Shown in pieces: positions 1-7,614 of a DNA stretch of 64,000 nucleotides. The notes under the pieces were generated by a model. It was given only the letters and a program-made list of their open reading frames with translations. It had not been told where the DNA came from and did no database searches. The stretch's first letter is position 1; each line of letters starts with the position of its first letter. The stretch comes from Mumia flava (GTDB taxonomy: Bacteria; Actinomycetota; Actinomycetes; Propionibacteriales; Nocardioidaceae), in NCBI RefSeq assembly GCF_002797495.1, contig NZ_PGEZ01000002.1:1054001-1118000 (forward strand), in the 5' to 3' direction. A program made the translations under genes and the position numbers.

Positions 1-926
1 AGGAGGCCGGAGTCGATCGTGCCGGTCACACCGACGACCTCGCCCGGCCGCAGGGTCGCAGTGACGTCACGGACGCGACCGCCGCCGATGCCGGACAGCG
101 TGACCGACTCGGCGGGCGCGCCCGACACGGGCGGGTAGTGCCCGATCAGGTCGCCGGGCGCGCCGTCGCGGCCGAGCACGAGCCGGGTCAGCGCCGCCTC
201 GTCGAGCGCGGCGACGTCGACGCCGGTCTCGACGACCCGGCCGTTGCGCAGCGCCGTGACGCGGTCGCCGAGCGCGAGGACCTCCTTGAGGTCGTGGCTG
301 ACGAACAGCACTGCCGTGCCCTGCTCGGCGAGGAACCGCACCATCGCGTAGAACGCAGGCAGCGCCTCGTGCGGGATCGCCCGCGACGACTCGTCGAAGA
401 CGACGACGCCGCTCCCCTCGGCCCGTTCCTGGAGCGCCCTGGCGACCGCGACCGCGACCCGCTCGCTCGGGTCGAGCGAGCCGACGGTCGCGTCAGGGTC
501 GATCGGGACGCCGAGGAATGCGAACGTCTGCCGGACCGCGGCGCGATCGGCCGCACGGTCGATCCGGCGGGTGACCGCGTTGACCGCGTGGCGCCCGACC
601 CGCACGTTCTCGGCCACGGTCAGGTCGTTGATCAGTCCCAGGTCCTGGTGGACGAACGCGAGGCCCTGCTGGTGCAGCCGGCCGGCGTGCACCGGCGGCC
701 CGATGGCGGTGCCGTCGACCAGCACCTCGCCGCCCGGATCGGCCCGGTGGACGCCGCTGATCAGCTTGATCAGCGTCGACTTGCCCGAGCCGTTCTGACC
801 GACCAGCGCGTGGATCTCGCCCGGCGCGAGCCGCAGGTGCGCGTCGCGCAGCACGGTCACGCCGGAGAACGTCTTCGAGAGTCCGCGCACCTCCAGGCGG
901 GGAACGGCACCGTCGGCTCGGGTCAT
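1..926 (-). CDS. Sugar-type ABC transporter ATP-binding protein, 3' end outside window
   Basis: This is the ATPase of an importer resembling the RbsA/MglA family, which carries two ABC domains. The window holds the N-terminal 308 or so residues: a complete first domain and the beginning of a second (PGEVVGVTGT). Walker A is GQNGSGKST, the Q-loop is FVHQD and the switch histidine is in FVSHD. The Walker B region reads VVVFDESS, so the usual DEPT is DESS, and the signature region reads SLDPSERVAVAVARAL rather than a clear LSGGQ. Start is ATG at 926. A palindrome lies just upstream (952-967). Permease and binding-protein genes would lie beyond the left edge; the substrate cannot be told. Confidence 0.88.
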   Translation of the reverse strand, partial: MTRADGAVPRLEVRGLSKTFSGVTVLRDAHLRLAPGEIHALVGQNGSGKSTLIKLISGVHRADPGGEVLVDGTAIGPPVHAGRLHQQGLAFVHQDLGLINDLTVAENVRVGRHAVNAVTRRIDRAADRAAVRQTFAFLGVPIDPDATVGSLDPSERVAVAVARALQERAEGSGVVVFDESSRAIPHEALPAFYAMVRFLAEQGTAVLFVSHDLKEVLALGDRVTALRNGRVVETGVDVAALDEAALTRLVLGRDGAPGDLIGHYPPVSGAPAESVTLSGIGGGRVRDVTATLRPGEVVGVTGTIDSGL

Positions 927-951
927 CGCACCTCTCCAGATCGTCGGTTCG

Positions 952-1002
952 CGTGACCGCGGTCACGTTGGGTCACAGTTGTACCACTCACTTGTCACTG
1001 TG
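952..1002. promoter_or_regulatory. Palindromes upstream of the ABC gene
   Basis: A perfect 16-bp palindrome, cgtgaccgcggtcacg, covers 952-967, 26 bp before the ABC ATPase start. A second, looser inverted repeat follows (cacagt at 974-979, actgtg at 997-1002). They look like operator sites for a regulator of the ABC genes, possibly the adjacent LysR protein or one outside the window. This is inferred from position and symmetry only. Confidence 0.4.
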
Positions 1003-1104
1003 TCCAGCGAGTGCGCGATACGACAACTCAGCGCATGAAGAGAGGCGCGGGGGCGAGCGCATGGGAAACCGTGGGCCGTACGGGGGCGTACCGGAACCGT
1101 GGGC

Positions 1105-2052
1105 CTACGGTGCGGCGGGGACCGAGAGCCGAGCGGCCTCGACGAGGACCGCGCCGAGCCAGTCGATGAAGCTGGCGTCGGCGAGCCGCGGGTTCCACAC
1201 GAGGTCGATCCCGAGGCCCGGGAGCGGGTACGGGAACTCCGCGACCCGCAGCGGGAACATCTCGCTCATCGCCCCGATCACGCTCGCCCGGTGCACCGCG
1301 ACACCGCCGACGGGCGCGACCAGCGCCGGGATCAGCATGTTGTCGGGGACGAGCTGGCCCACGCGGTACGGAATCCGGTGGTCGTCGAGCGCGACGTACG
1401 GCGCGCTGCTCCGCAGACCCTCCTCGAACACGACGTGCGGGAGGTCGCGCAGCAGATCGAGTGCGGTCGCGTCCACCGGCGCGGCGTCGGGTGCGGCGAC
1501 GACAACCCAGCGGTCGTCATAGAGCCGCTCGCGCGGGTACGGCGCCGGGACGCCCTCGGACAGGAGCACGGCGTCGACACCGCCGGAGGTGAAGTCGGAC
1601 TCGGCCGGCACCGCGAACGTCCGCAGCCGCAGCGTGGCCTGCGGAGCACCCTGCGCGACCAGCCGTGCAAGCGCGCTGCCGAGCACGAAGGCCGTGCTCG
1701 TGGTCGACGCGACCGTGATCGTGCGACGGTCGGTCGCTGGGTCGAACCCGGGGAACCGGACGACCCGCCCGGCGTGCTCCAACGCCTGGCGCAGCGGCAC
1801 GACCAGCTCGGCCGCGCGGGGGGTGAGGGTCATCCCGGCGCCGTGGCGGACCAGCAGCTCGTCACCGAGGAGCCGCCGCATCCGGCCGAGCGCGTGGCTC
1901 ATCGCCGGCTGCGAGAGGCCGACCCGGGCGGCGGCGCGGGTGACCGAGCGTTCCTCGAGCAGCGCGAGCAGCGGCACGAGCAGGTTCAGGTCGACCGACG
2001 CGAGCCGGTCGAGCCCGGAAGCGTCGCTCTGCCCGTCGTCCACCCTCCGCAC
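1105..2052 (-). CDS. LysR family transcriptional regulator
   Basis: A 315-residue LysR-type regulator. The N-terminal winged helix-turn-helix is clear (SVTRAAARVGLSQPAMSHAL, about residues 35-55, followed by a LGDELLVRHGAGMTLT wing). The rest fits the periplasmic-binding-protein-like effector domain. The start used is GTG at 2052; a nearby GTG at 2043 would shorten it slightly. It is encoded on the same strand as the P450/ferredoxin genes upstream of it and the ABC gene downstream. It could regulate either; the inducer is unknown. Confidence 0.88.
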   Translation of the reverse strand: MRRVDDGQSDASGLDRLASVDLNLLVPLLALLEERSVTRAAARVGLSQPAMSHALGRMRRLLGDELLVRHGAGMTLTPRAAELVVPLRQALEHAGRVVRFPGFDPATDRRTITVASTTSTAFVLGSALARLVAQGAPQATLRLRTFAVPAESDFTSGGVDAVLLSEGVPAPYPRERLYDDRWVVVAAPDAAPVDATALDLLRDLPHVVFEEGLRSSAPYVALDDHRIPYRVGQLVPDNMLIPALVAPVGGVAVHRASVIGAMSEMFPLRVAEFPYPLPGLGIDLVWNPRLADASFIDWLGAVLVEAARLSVPAAP

Positions 2053-2308
2053 CGTACCCCGCGTCGCACCAACTGATCGGCCGTGGACTCGTGCCCGAGG
2101 CGGACCAGCGCCTGGCGGTACGGCGGACCATGCTCGTCAGGGACGCGACCCACCACGAGGCGGTCTCGCGCGCGGTGTCGGTCGGTCGCCACCGCGGCCG
2201 GGATGCACGGCGCGACGAGCGGGCACGGCCGTGCGGGCTCGACTGCCGTCGCGCCCTCGGTGATCCTCGATGCCCAGGGTCGGACGCTGGTCTACCGCGC
2301 CCACCTCG
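2053..2308. other. Intergenic stretch with no supported gene
   Basis: The 256 bases between the LysR start and the ferredoxin reductase stop contain only short overlapping open frames on both strands, none with a recognisable family or a ribosome binding site. It may hold the LysR promoter. I see no convincing hairpin or operator. Confidence 0.4.
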
Positions 2309-3436
2309 TCAGGCCACAGCGGTCTCGCAGAGCCGTCGCAGCCGCGGCACCGGGATCCGGTAGTTCACGGCGGCCGCCGCACCCGGCCACTGCACGAGGC
2401 ACGCGTCGCCGGTGCCGTCGACGACAACCGGGTCGCCCGCGGCCGGCATCACGCCGGCCGCCTTCACCGAGAGGCCGAACTGCTCGGTCCAGAAGTACGG
2501 ACGGGCCCGGTACGGCACCGCGTCGTCGCCACGCAGCAAAGCCGCGGCGGCGACCCGAGCCTGCTCGATCGCGCTGGTCCACAGCGGGGTCCGACGAGGT
2601 CCGTCGGTCGACGGGAAGGCCGCGACGTCCCCCGCCGCGACGACGTCCTGGCGGACCCGTCCGCGGGAGTCGACCACGAGCCGACCACCGCCGAGCAGTC
2701 CGCTGGATCCGAGCCACGCGTCGTTCGGCACGTCTCCGACCGCGGTCACGACGAGGTCGGCCGGCGGCCGCGGAGCGTCGGCGGGCAGGATCCGCAGCCC
2801 CCGTGCGCGGGCCGCGTCGACGAGCAGGTCCGACAGCCACCGCCCGAGCTGGTCGAGCAGCGGCGGGCCCAGCGACATCAGCGTCGTGTCGCACCCGGCG
2901 TCCAGGCAACCCGACGCGATCTCCATCCCGAGCGGTCCCCCGCCGATCACGAGCACCGATGGCCGGGATGCGATCCGCTCCCGCAGCGCGAGTGCGTCGT
3001 CGAGGTTCCGCAGCGCGAGCGCGTCGTCGCGTCTGCCGGCGCCTGTGCCGGGCCCGGTTCCGGTCGCCGCTTCCGCCCCGAGGCGACGCGGTCGGCAGCC
3101 GCTCGCCACGACCAGCCCGTCGTACGGGAGCGTCTCGCCGTCGTCCAGCACGACCCGGCGCCGCCCGACGTCGAGCGCCGTCGCGCGGACGCCGAGCAGC
3201 TCGACCGCGCCGTGGTCCGACGGGGGCAGCGTGTGCGACGCGAGATCGTCGATGTCGCGCAGCAGCGCCTTGGACAGTGCCGGCCGGCTGTAGGCGGGGC
3301 GTGGCTCGTCGCCCACGATCGTCAGCTCGCCGTCGAAACCCTCGGCACGTAGCGTGTCCGCGGCCGTGAGTCCGGCGATGCCGTGGCCGACGACGACGAC
3401 CCTGCGCGGCCTGCTCACGACGGACCCGCTGGTCAT
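2309..3436 (-). CDS. NAD(P)H-dependent ferredoxin reductase (class I P450 redox partner)
   Basis: A 375-residue FAD enzyme of the putidaredoxin/rhodocoxin reductase type, passing electrons from NAD(P)H to a ferredoxin. The N-terminal FAD-binding motif is VVVGHGIAGLTAADTL, and PAYSRPALSKALL is the family-typical segment after it. A second GxGxxG-type motif (VIGGGPLGMEIASG) binds NAD(P)H, and an ATGDV-like motif is present as VVAAGDVAAF. The ATG at 3436 overlaps the stop of the ferredoxin gene by 4 bp (ATGA), so it is translationally coupled to ferredoxin and P450 in one unit. Confidence 0.93.
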   Translation of the reverse strand: MTSGSVVSRPRRVVVVGHGIAGLTAADTLRAEGFDGELTIVGDEPRPAYSRPALSKALLRDIDDLASHTLPPSDHGAVELLGVRATALDVGRRRVVLDDGETLPYDGLVVASGCRPRRLGAEAATGTGPGTGAGRRDDALALRNLDDALALRERIASRPSVLVIGGGPLGMEIASGCLDAGCDTTLMSLGPPLLDQLGRWLSDLLVDAARARGLRILPADAPRPPADLVVTAVGDVPNDAWLGSSGLLGGGRLVVDSRGRVRQDVVAAGDVAAFPSTDGPRRTPLWTSAIEQARVAAAALLRGDDAVPYRARPYFWTEQFGLSVKAAGVMPAAGDPVVVDGTGDACLVQWPGAAAAVNYRIPVPRLRRLCETAVA

Positions 3437-3621
3437 GACAGCCGCAGCGCGGCGACGGGGCAGACCCGCACGGCTGCGTTCGCGGCGGCGGTCTCGGAGT
3501 CGCCGAGCTCCTCGCGGTCGAGGACGAGCTCGCCGTCGTCGTCGAGATGCATCAGGGCGGGCGCAGCCTCCTCGCAGAGCCCGTGCCCCTCGCAGCGCGG
3601 TCGGTCCAGGACGATCCTCAT
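3433..3621 (-). CDS. Small ferredoxin, 3Fe-4S type, P450 partner
   Basis: A 62-residue ferredoxin. The cluster ligands are C10, C16 and C54 in the pattern CEGHGLC ... CP. The second cysteine of a 4Fe-4S motif is replaced by His (C-x2-H-x2-C), which is characteristic of the single 3Fe-4S ferredoxins encoded next to actinobacterial P450s. It shuttles electrons from the reductase (2309-3436) to the P450 (3618-4805). The genes on both sides overlap it by 4 bp, giving a P450-ferredoxin-reductase cassette. The gene is too short to be noticed by length alone but its motif is unambiguous. Confidence 0.93.
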   Translation of the reverse strand: MRIVLDRPRCEGHGLCEEAAPALMHLDDDGELVLDREELGDSETAAANAAVRVCPVAALRLS

Positions 3622-4805
3622 GCCGGCACCACCTCGAGGACGCGCAACTCCTCGATGCTGCGGGTGATGTTGCTCGGCACGCGAACGGCGTCGGCGACCT
3701 CGAGCCGCTCGACCCGCGCGGCCAGGGACGCGATCACGGCGTGCACCTCGAGCCGGGCCAGGCCCTGGCCTGCGCAGCCGTGCGGCCCGTACCCGAAGGA
3801 CAGGTGGTCGACCGGGTTGCGCTCGACCCGGAACGTGTCGGCGTCCTCGTAGTGCCGCGGGTCGCGGTTGCCGGCACCGAAGAGGATCGCCACCTGCGCT
3901 CCCGCCGGGACGACGGCGCCGTCGATCTCGACCTCCCGGGTGGTGCGCCGGCCCCACGCGTGCACGGGCGCCCAGAAGCGCAGCGCCTCGTTGAACGCGG
4001 CCGGCACGAGCGTCGGGTCCCGGCGTACGAGGGCCAGCTGGTCGGGGTGCGCGGCCATCAGCGCGACGACGTTGCCGAGCGCGGCGATCGTCGTATCGAC
4101 CCCGGCGCCGAGATACTGGTGGATGATGTGCCCGGCGGTGCCGGGAGGGATGTCGCCGCGCTCCTCGGCATCGAAGATCCCGCGCCCCACCGAGCCCGGC
4201 GCGAGCTCGTCGGCGGTCACCGTCGAGCACCACCCGTACAGCTCGCCGGCGATCGGGAAACTCTCGGCCGTGCGCTGGTTGAGCGGGCCGATCACCTGCA
4301 TCGCGGCCTGACCCCAGCGGAGCATGTTCGCGCGCACCTCGCCGGTGAAGCCGATCAGGTCGGCGACCACCTCGAGCGGGAGGGCACGGGCGAGGTCGTC
4401 GATCGCCTCGAACGACCCACGCTCGACCAGCGCGGCGACGAGCGTGTCGGCCTTCGCCTGGATCTGCGCCTTGAGACCGCGCAGCGCTCGTGGGGAGAGG
4501 TTCTCCGACAGCGTGGCCCGGAGCTGGGTGTGGACCGGCGGGTCCGAGGCGAGCGACGTCCCGGCGAGGGCCTCATTCACCATCGGGTTGAAGCCGATCG
4601 CACCGTCGGAGGAGAATGTCTCGGGGTCCGCGAGCGCCTTGCGGATCGGCTCGTACCGGGTCAGCGCGTGGACGTCGTTGGCGGGAAGGTGGACGACCGC
4701 GGCGCTCTCGCGCAGCGCACGGTACGTCGGGTACGGGTCGACGAGGACGTCGTCGCCGAAGAGATCGACGTCCGCCGTCACAGGCCGGAGGGGTGTGGAT
4801 GACAT
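3618..4805 (-). CDS. Cytochrome P450
   Basis: A 395-residue soluble bacterial P450. Seen directly: the I-helix oxygen-activation motif AGVDTTIAA, the K-helix ExxR in EALRFW, and the heme-ligand loop FGYGPHGCAGQGLAR with the proximal cysteine. It monooxygenates an unknown small substrate using the downstream ferredoxin and reductase, whose start overlaps its stop (ATGA). The ATG at 4805 has no obvious Shine-Dalgarno; a leaderless message or a GTG a few codons later are alternatives. A TetR gene lies directly upstream on the same strand, separated by 79 bp. Confidence 0.93.
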   Translation of the reverse strand: MSSTPLRPVTADVDLFGDDVLVDPYPTYRALRESAAVVHLPANDVHALTRYEPIRKALADPETFSSDGAIGFNPMVNEALAGTSLASDPPVHTQLRATLSENLSPRALRGLKAQIQAKADTLVAALVERGSFEAIDDLARALPLEVVADLIGFTGEVRANMLRWGQAAMQVIGPLNQRTAESFPIAGELYGWCSTVTADELAPGSVGRGIFDAEERGDIPPGTAGHIIHQYLGAGVDTTIAALGNVVALMAAHPDQLALVRRDPTLVPAAFNEALRFWAPVHAWGRRTTREVEIDGAVVPAGAQVAILFGAGNRDPRHYEDADTFRVERNPVDHLSFGYGPHGCAGQGLARLEVHAVIASLAARVERLEVADAVRVPSNITRSIEELRVLEVVPA

Positions 4806-4852
4806 GACGTCAAGTGAATGTGCTCACCGTCATATCTGTCCAACGCATTCTC

Positions 4853-4870
4853 TGCATGGACTGTCATGCA
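4853..4870. promoter_or_regulatory. Inverted repeat between TetR and P450 genes
   Basis: An inverted repeat tgcatg-N6-catgca lies about 50 bp upstream of the P450 start, in an unusually AT-rich spacer for this genome. Position and symmetry suggest an operator for the adjacent TetR protein, but this is inference. Confidence 0.35.
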
Positions 4871-4884
4871 CAGAGTGAATATAG

Positions 4885-5487
4885 TCAGCCGGCGTCGGTC
4901 AGCAGGTGGCACCAGGAGTCGGTGAGCTCCTCGAGGCAGATCTCGCGCGGCGTCGCCCAGCCGACCGCGAAGTAGCGCCGCGACAGGTACTCGAGCTGCC
5001 CGAACGCGAGCGTGCAGCGGATCTTGCGCACCGAGGCGTCGAACCGCCCGGCCTTGTCGAGCCCCGCGATCATGTCGCCGACCGCGCTCTCGAACCACTG
5101 CTCGGTCCGCTCGATCACGTCGGGCTCGTGCATCGCCTGGTACGACGCGGTGAGGTAGGGCTTGATCTCGTCCCACTGCGAGAACTTCCGGTCGAGCCAT
5201 GCGCGGATCAGCGCCCGCGAGCCCGACTCGACCACGACCGGCAGCGGCGGGTCGTCCGACGAGGTCAGGATCGTGTCGACCTTCTCGAGCAGCGCGCTCA
5301 TCAGCTCCGCCTTCGAGGCGAAGTGCAGGTAGAACGTCGTCCGCGTCGAGCCGGCCGCGCTCGCGATGTCGTCGACGGTCGTGGCGGCGTAGCCCTTCGT
5401 CCCGAAGAGCTCGAGCCCCTTCTCCAGGAAGAGCTCGTAGGTCATCCGCTTCTGGGCCGCGCGCAACGTAGACACGCACCGCAGCAT
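4885..5487 (-). CDS. TetR family transcriptional regulator
   Basis: A TetR-type repressor of about 200 residues. The helix-turn-helix is TTVDDIASAAGSTRTTFYLHF, preceded by the canonical LFLEKGLELFGTKGY helix; the C-terminal two thirds form the ligand domain. ATG at 5487 is preferred because it gives a usual TetR N-terminus; ATG at 5520 would add 11 residues and would start right next to the divergent -35 element. It lies between the P450 unit and the phosphotriesterase-like operon and is well placed to repress both. Confidence 0.9.
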   Translation of the reverse strand: MLRCVSTLRAAQKRMTYELFLEKGLELFGTKGYAATTVDDIASAAGSTRTTFYLHFASKAELMSALLEKVDTILTSSDDPPLPVVVESGSRALIRAWLDRKFSQWDEIKPYLTASYQAMHEPDVIERTEQWFESAVGDMIAGLDKAGRFDASVRKIRCTLAFGQLEYLSRRYFAVGWATPREICLEELTDSWCHLLTDAG

Positions 5488-5524
5488 AGCGGCTGACCAA
5501 CCAAACATCTTCGAGTTCATTGGC

Positions 5525-5554
5525 TTGACAGCGTGTAAAGTGACTGCTTACTTT
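5525..5554 (+). promoter_or_regulatory. Sigma-70-like promoter with overlapping inverted repeat
   Basis: A perfect TTGACA -35 hexamer at 5525-5530 is followed 17 bp later by TTACTT (5548-5553) as a weak -10. An inverted repeat aaagt ... acttt (5537-5541 and 5550-5554) lies across the spacer and -10, where a bound TetR protein would block polymerase. It would drive the plus-strand operon starting at 5617. Confidence 0.5.
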
Positions 5555-5616
5555 GATCAGGCAGCGCGTGACGCCGGTCACCCGCATCCGACCGCAAGCC
5601 CGTCTGGAAGGTCCTC

Positions 5617-6585
5617 ATGACGCACCTGGTCAGCACCGTCCTCGGCCCCGTCCCCGCCGACGACCTCGGCGTCGTCGCGGTGCACGAGGCCCTTCTCTCC
5701 GTCGTCCCCGGCGCCGAGCACGCGTACGACATCGCCTACGACCGCGCAGCGATCTTCGAGACGCTGGAGAAGAAGCTCACCGACTTCCGCAACGCCGGCG
5801 GCGGCACGATCGTCGACAGCACCGGGATGTTCGCCGGGCGCGACGTCCGTTTGTACGAGGCGTTGTCGCGCACCACGGGCGTGCACGTCGTCGCGTCGAC
5901 CGGGATGGGCCCCGAGGAGATGCTCGGCGGCTACTTCCTCACCCCGCAGACGAACCCGCCGACCCCCTGGCCGGCCGAACGGTTCGCCGGGCTGTTCGGC
6001 GACGAGGTCCGCGACGGCATGGTCGTCCCCCGCGTCGAGCGCCGTGGCGCGGCAGGCCTGATCGCGACCGCAGCCACCCGTACGGGCATGACCGCGACCG
6101 ACGAGAGCCTGTTCCGCGGGGCGGCGCGCGCCGCGTCCGCCACCGGTGTCGCGGTCTCGATCCGGTTCGGCGCTGACGCGGTGGACGACCTCGACGTCGT
6201 CCTCGGCGAGGGGCTGCCGGCCGACCGCGTCGTGGTCGGCGGTCTCGACCGTACGGACGCCGTCGCCGCCGGAGCCCCGCTCGCCGTCGCCCGGCGCGGC
6301 GCGTACGTCGCGCTCGACCACGTCGGCCTGAACGACGACCCCGGCCACGTCACCGACGCGGCCCGCGTCGACCTCGTGCGCGAGCTCCTGGCCGCCGGCT
6401 TCGGCGACCGGGTGCTGCTGTCGAGCAACGCGGTCGGGGTGGCGCTCGGACACAGGCCGTACGACCTGCCCTACGAGCATGTGCTGACCGCGTTCGCGCC
6501 GCTGCTGCGCAGCCACGGCGTCACGGACAACGACGTACGGCGGCTGCTGGTCGACAACCCCCGCGACCTGCTGACCCCGCGCTGA
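5617..6585 (+). CDS. Phosphotriesterase-family protein lacking metal ligands (probable pseudoenzyme)
   Basis: A 322-residue member of the phosphotriesterase/lactonase amidohydrolase fold, aligned end to end with its neighbour at 6646. The fold is kept (TVLGPVPADDLGVVAVHE, GGGTIVDSTG, LVDNPRDLLT). Of the metal ligands only H23 of the HxH pair remains. The second His is A25, the bridging Lys position is A150, the two later His positions are R183 and G209, and the catalytic Asp is N271. Binuclear metal catalysis therefore looks impossible. It could be a ligand-binding or regulatory partner of its intact paralog, or a decaying copy, though its reading frame is intact and it is first in the operon. 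Confidence 0.85.
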   Translation: MTHLVSTVLGPVPADDLGVVAVHEALLSVVPGAEHAYDIAYDRAAIFETLEKKLTDFRNAGGGTIVDSTGMFAGRDVRLYEALSRTTGVHVVASTGMGPEEMLGGYFLTPQTNPPTPWPAERFAGLFGDEVRDGMVVPRVERRGAAGLIATAATRTGMTATDESLFRGAARAASATGVAVSIRFGADAVDDLDVVLGEGLPADRVVVGGLDRTDAVAAGAPLAVARRGAYVALDHVGLNDDPGHVTDAARVDLVRELLAAGFGDRVLLSSNAVGVALGHRPYDLPYEHVLTAFAPLLRSHGVTDNDVRRLLVDNPRDLLTPR

Positions 6586-6632
6586 TCTGACCCCGCGCTG
6601 ATCTGACCCTGCGCTGACCCGACCTGCGCTGA
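6571..6632 (+). repeat. 16-bp tandem repeat across the stop codon of the first phosphotriesterase-like gene
   Basis: Three consecutive 16-bp units (ctgaccccgcgctgat at 6571-6586 and 6587-6602, then one with two changes at 6603-6618) and a partial fourth lie across the stop codon (6583-6585) and fill the spacer to the next gene. The array leaves about 13 bp for the ribosome binding site (agagagaagga) before ATG 6646. It likely arose by slippage and alters only the spacer length. Confidence 0.75.
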
Positions 6633-6645
6633 GAGAGAAGGACCC

Positions 6646-7599
6646 ATGTCGAAGGTGAACACCGTCCTGGGGACGATCCCCACGGCCGAGCTCGGCGTCG
6701 TCGCCGTCCACGAGCACGTCGGCTACGGCATGCCCGGCTCCGAGCTGGACACCCAGTGGTGGAAGACGCCCGAGGAGCGGTACGCGGAGACGGTCCCGAA
6801 GCTGCGGGCGTTCCACGAGCACGGCGGCGGCACGTTCGTCGACGCGACCGGCATCTGCAACGGCCGCGACGTCGACTACTACAAGTCGCTGTCGGCGAAG
6901 ACCGGCGTCCACATCGTCGCGTGCACCGGGTTCGTCGGCGGCGACACCGCGCTCCCCCACTTCGCCCGGGCGTCGGTCGACTACCTGACCCGTCAGTTCG
7001 CTCACGAGATCACCGTCGGCATCGGCGACACCGGCAGCAGGGCCGGCGTGATCAAGGTCGGCGTGAGCCGCGGCGGCCGGATGACCGAGCTGGACAAGAC
7101 GATCTACCGCGCCGGAGCGCGCGCCGCGGTCGCGACCGGGGTCCCGATCCTCACCCACCTCGCGATCGACCCCGAGCCGGCGGTCGCGATCTTCCGCGAG
7201 GAAGGCCTCCCCCTCGACCGGGTGCTGTTCGGCCACGCCGACGACGGCCTGAACGCCGACCAGACCCCGCACGACTGGATCGTCTCGCAGGGCGGACGGC
7301 TCGGGTTCGACACGTTCGGGTACGAGACCGAGCTCGAGGACCCGCCGTTCTGGGCGCGGGCGCGCAAGGAGCGGCTCGACCACTTCCTCGACCTGGTCGC
7401 GAAGGGCTACCTGCCGCGCCTGCTGGTCTCCGCCGACGCGAACTGCAGCCCGCTCGGCTGGCCCGGCGTCAAGGGCCACACCGTCAACTACCTGTTCGAG
7501 GACCTGGTCCCCGACCTGCGTGAGCGCGGGGTCGACGAGGCCACGATCACGACGCTGCTCGTCGACAACCCGGCCGACTTCCTGACCATCAAGGCCTGA
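6646..7599 (+). CDS. Phosphotriesterase-family metal-dependent hydrolase (lactonase-like)
   Basis: A 317-residue phosphotriesterase-like protein with the full set of metal ligands: H22 and H24 (VHEHV), the bridging Lys K137 (GVIKVG), H171 (ILTHLA), H197 (FGHADD) and D264 (SADAN). The family binds two metals inside a TIM barrel and hydrolyses lactones, esters or organophosphates; phosphotriesterase-like lactonases are the closest general description. Start ATG is preceded by agagagaagga. It follows a ligand-less paralog and precedes a flavin monooxygenase 15 bp downstream, so a ring-opened lactone formed after an oxygenase step is a plausible substrate class. Confidence 0.9.
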   Translation: MSKVNTVLGTIPTAELGVVAVHEHVGYGMPGSELDTQWWKTPEERYAETVPKLRAFHEHGGGTFVDATGICNGRDVDYYKSLSAKTGVHIVACTGFVGGDTALPHFARASVDYLTRQFAHEITVGIGDTGSRAGVIKVGVSRGGRMTELDKTIYRAGARAAVATGVPILTHLAIDPEPAVAIFREEGLPLDRVLFGHADDGLNADQTPHDWIVSQGGRLGFDTFGYETELEDPPFWARARKERLDHFLDLVAKGYLPRLLVSADANCSPLGWPGVKGHTVNYLFEDLVPDLRERGVDEATITTLLVDNPADFLTIKA

Positions 7600-7614
7600 C
7601 CGAAGGACATCACC

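Noticed and set aside
2083-3369. Plus-strand 428-residue open frame
   Set aside because: Arg/Pro-rich and antisense to the ferredoxin reductase, which has clear FAD and NAD motifs.
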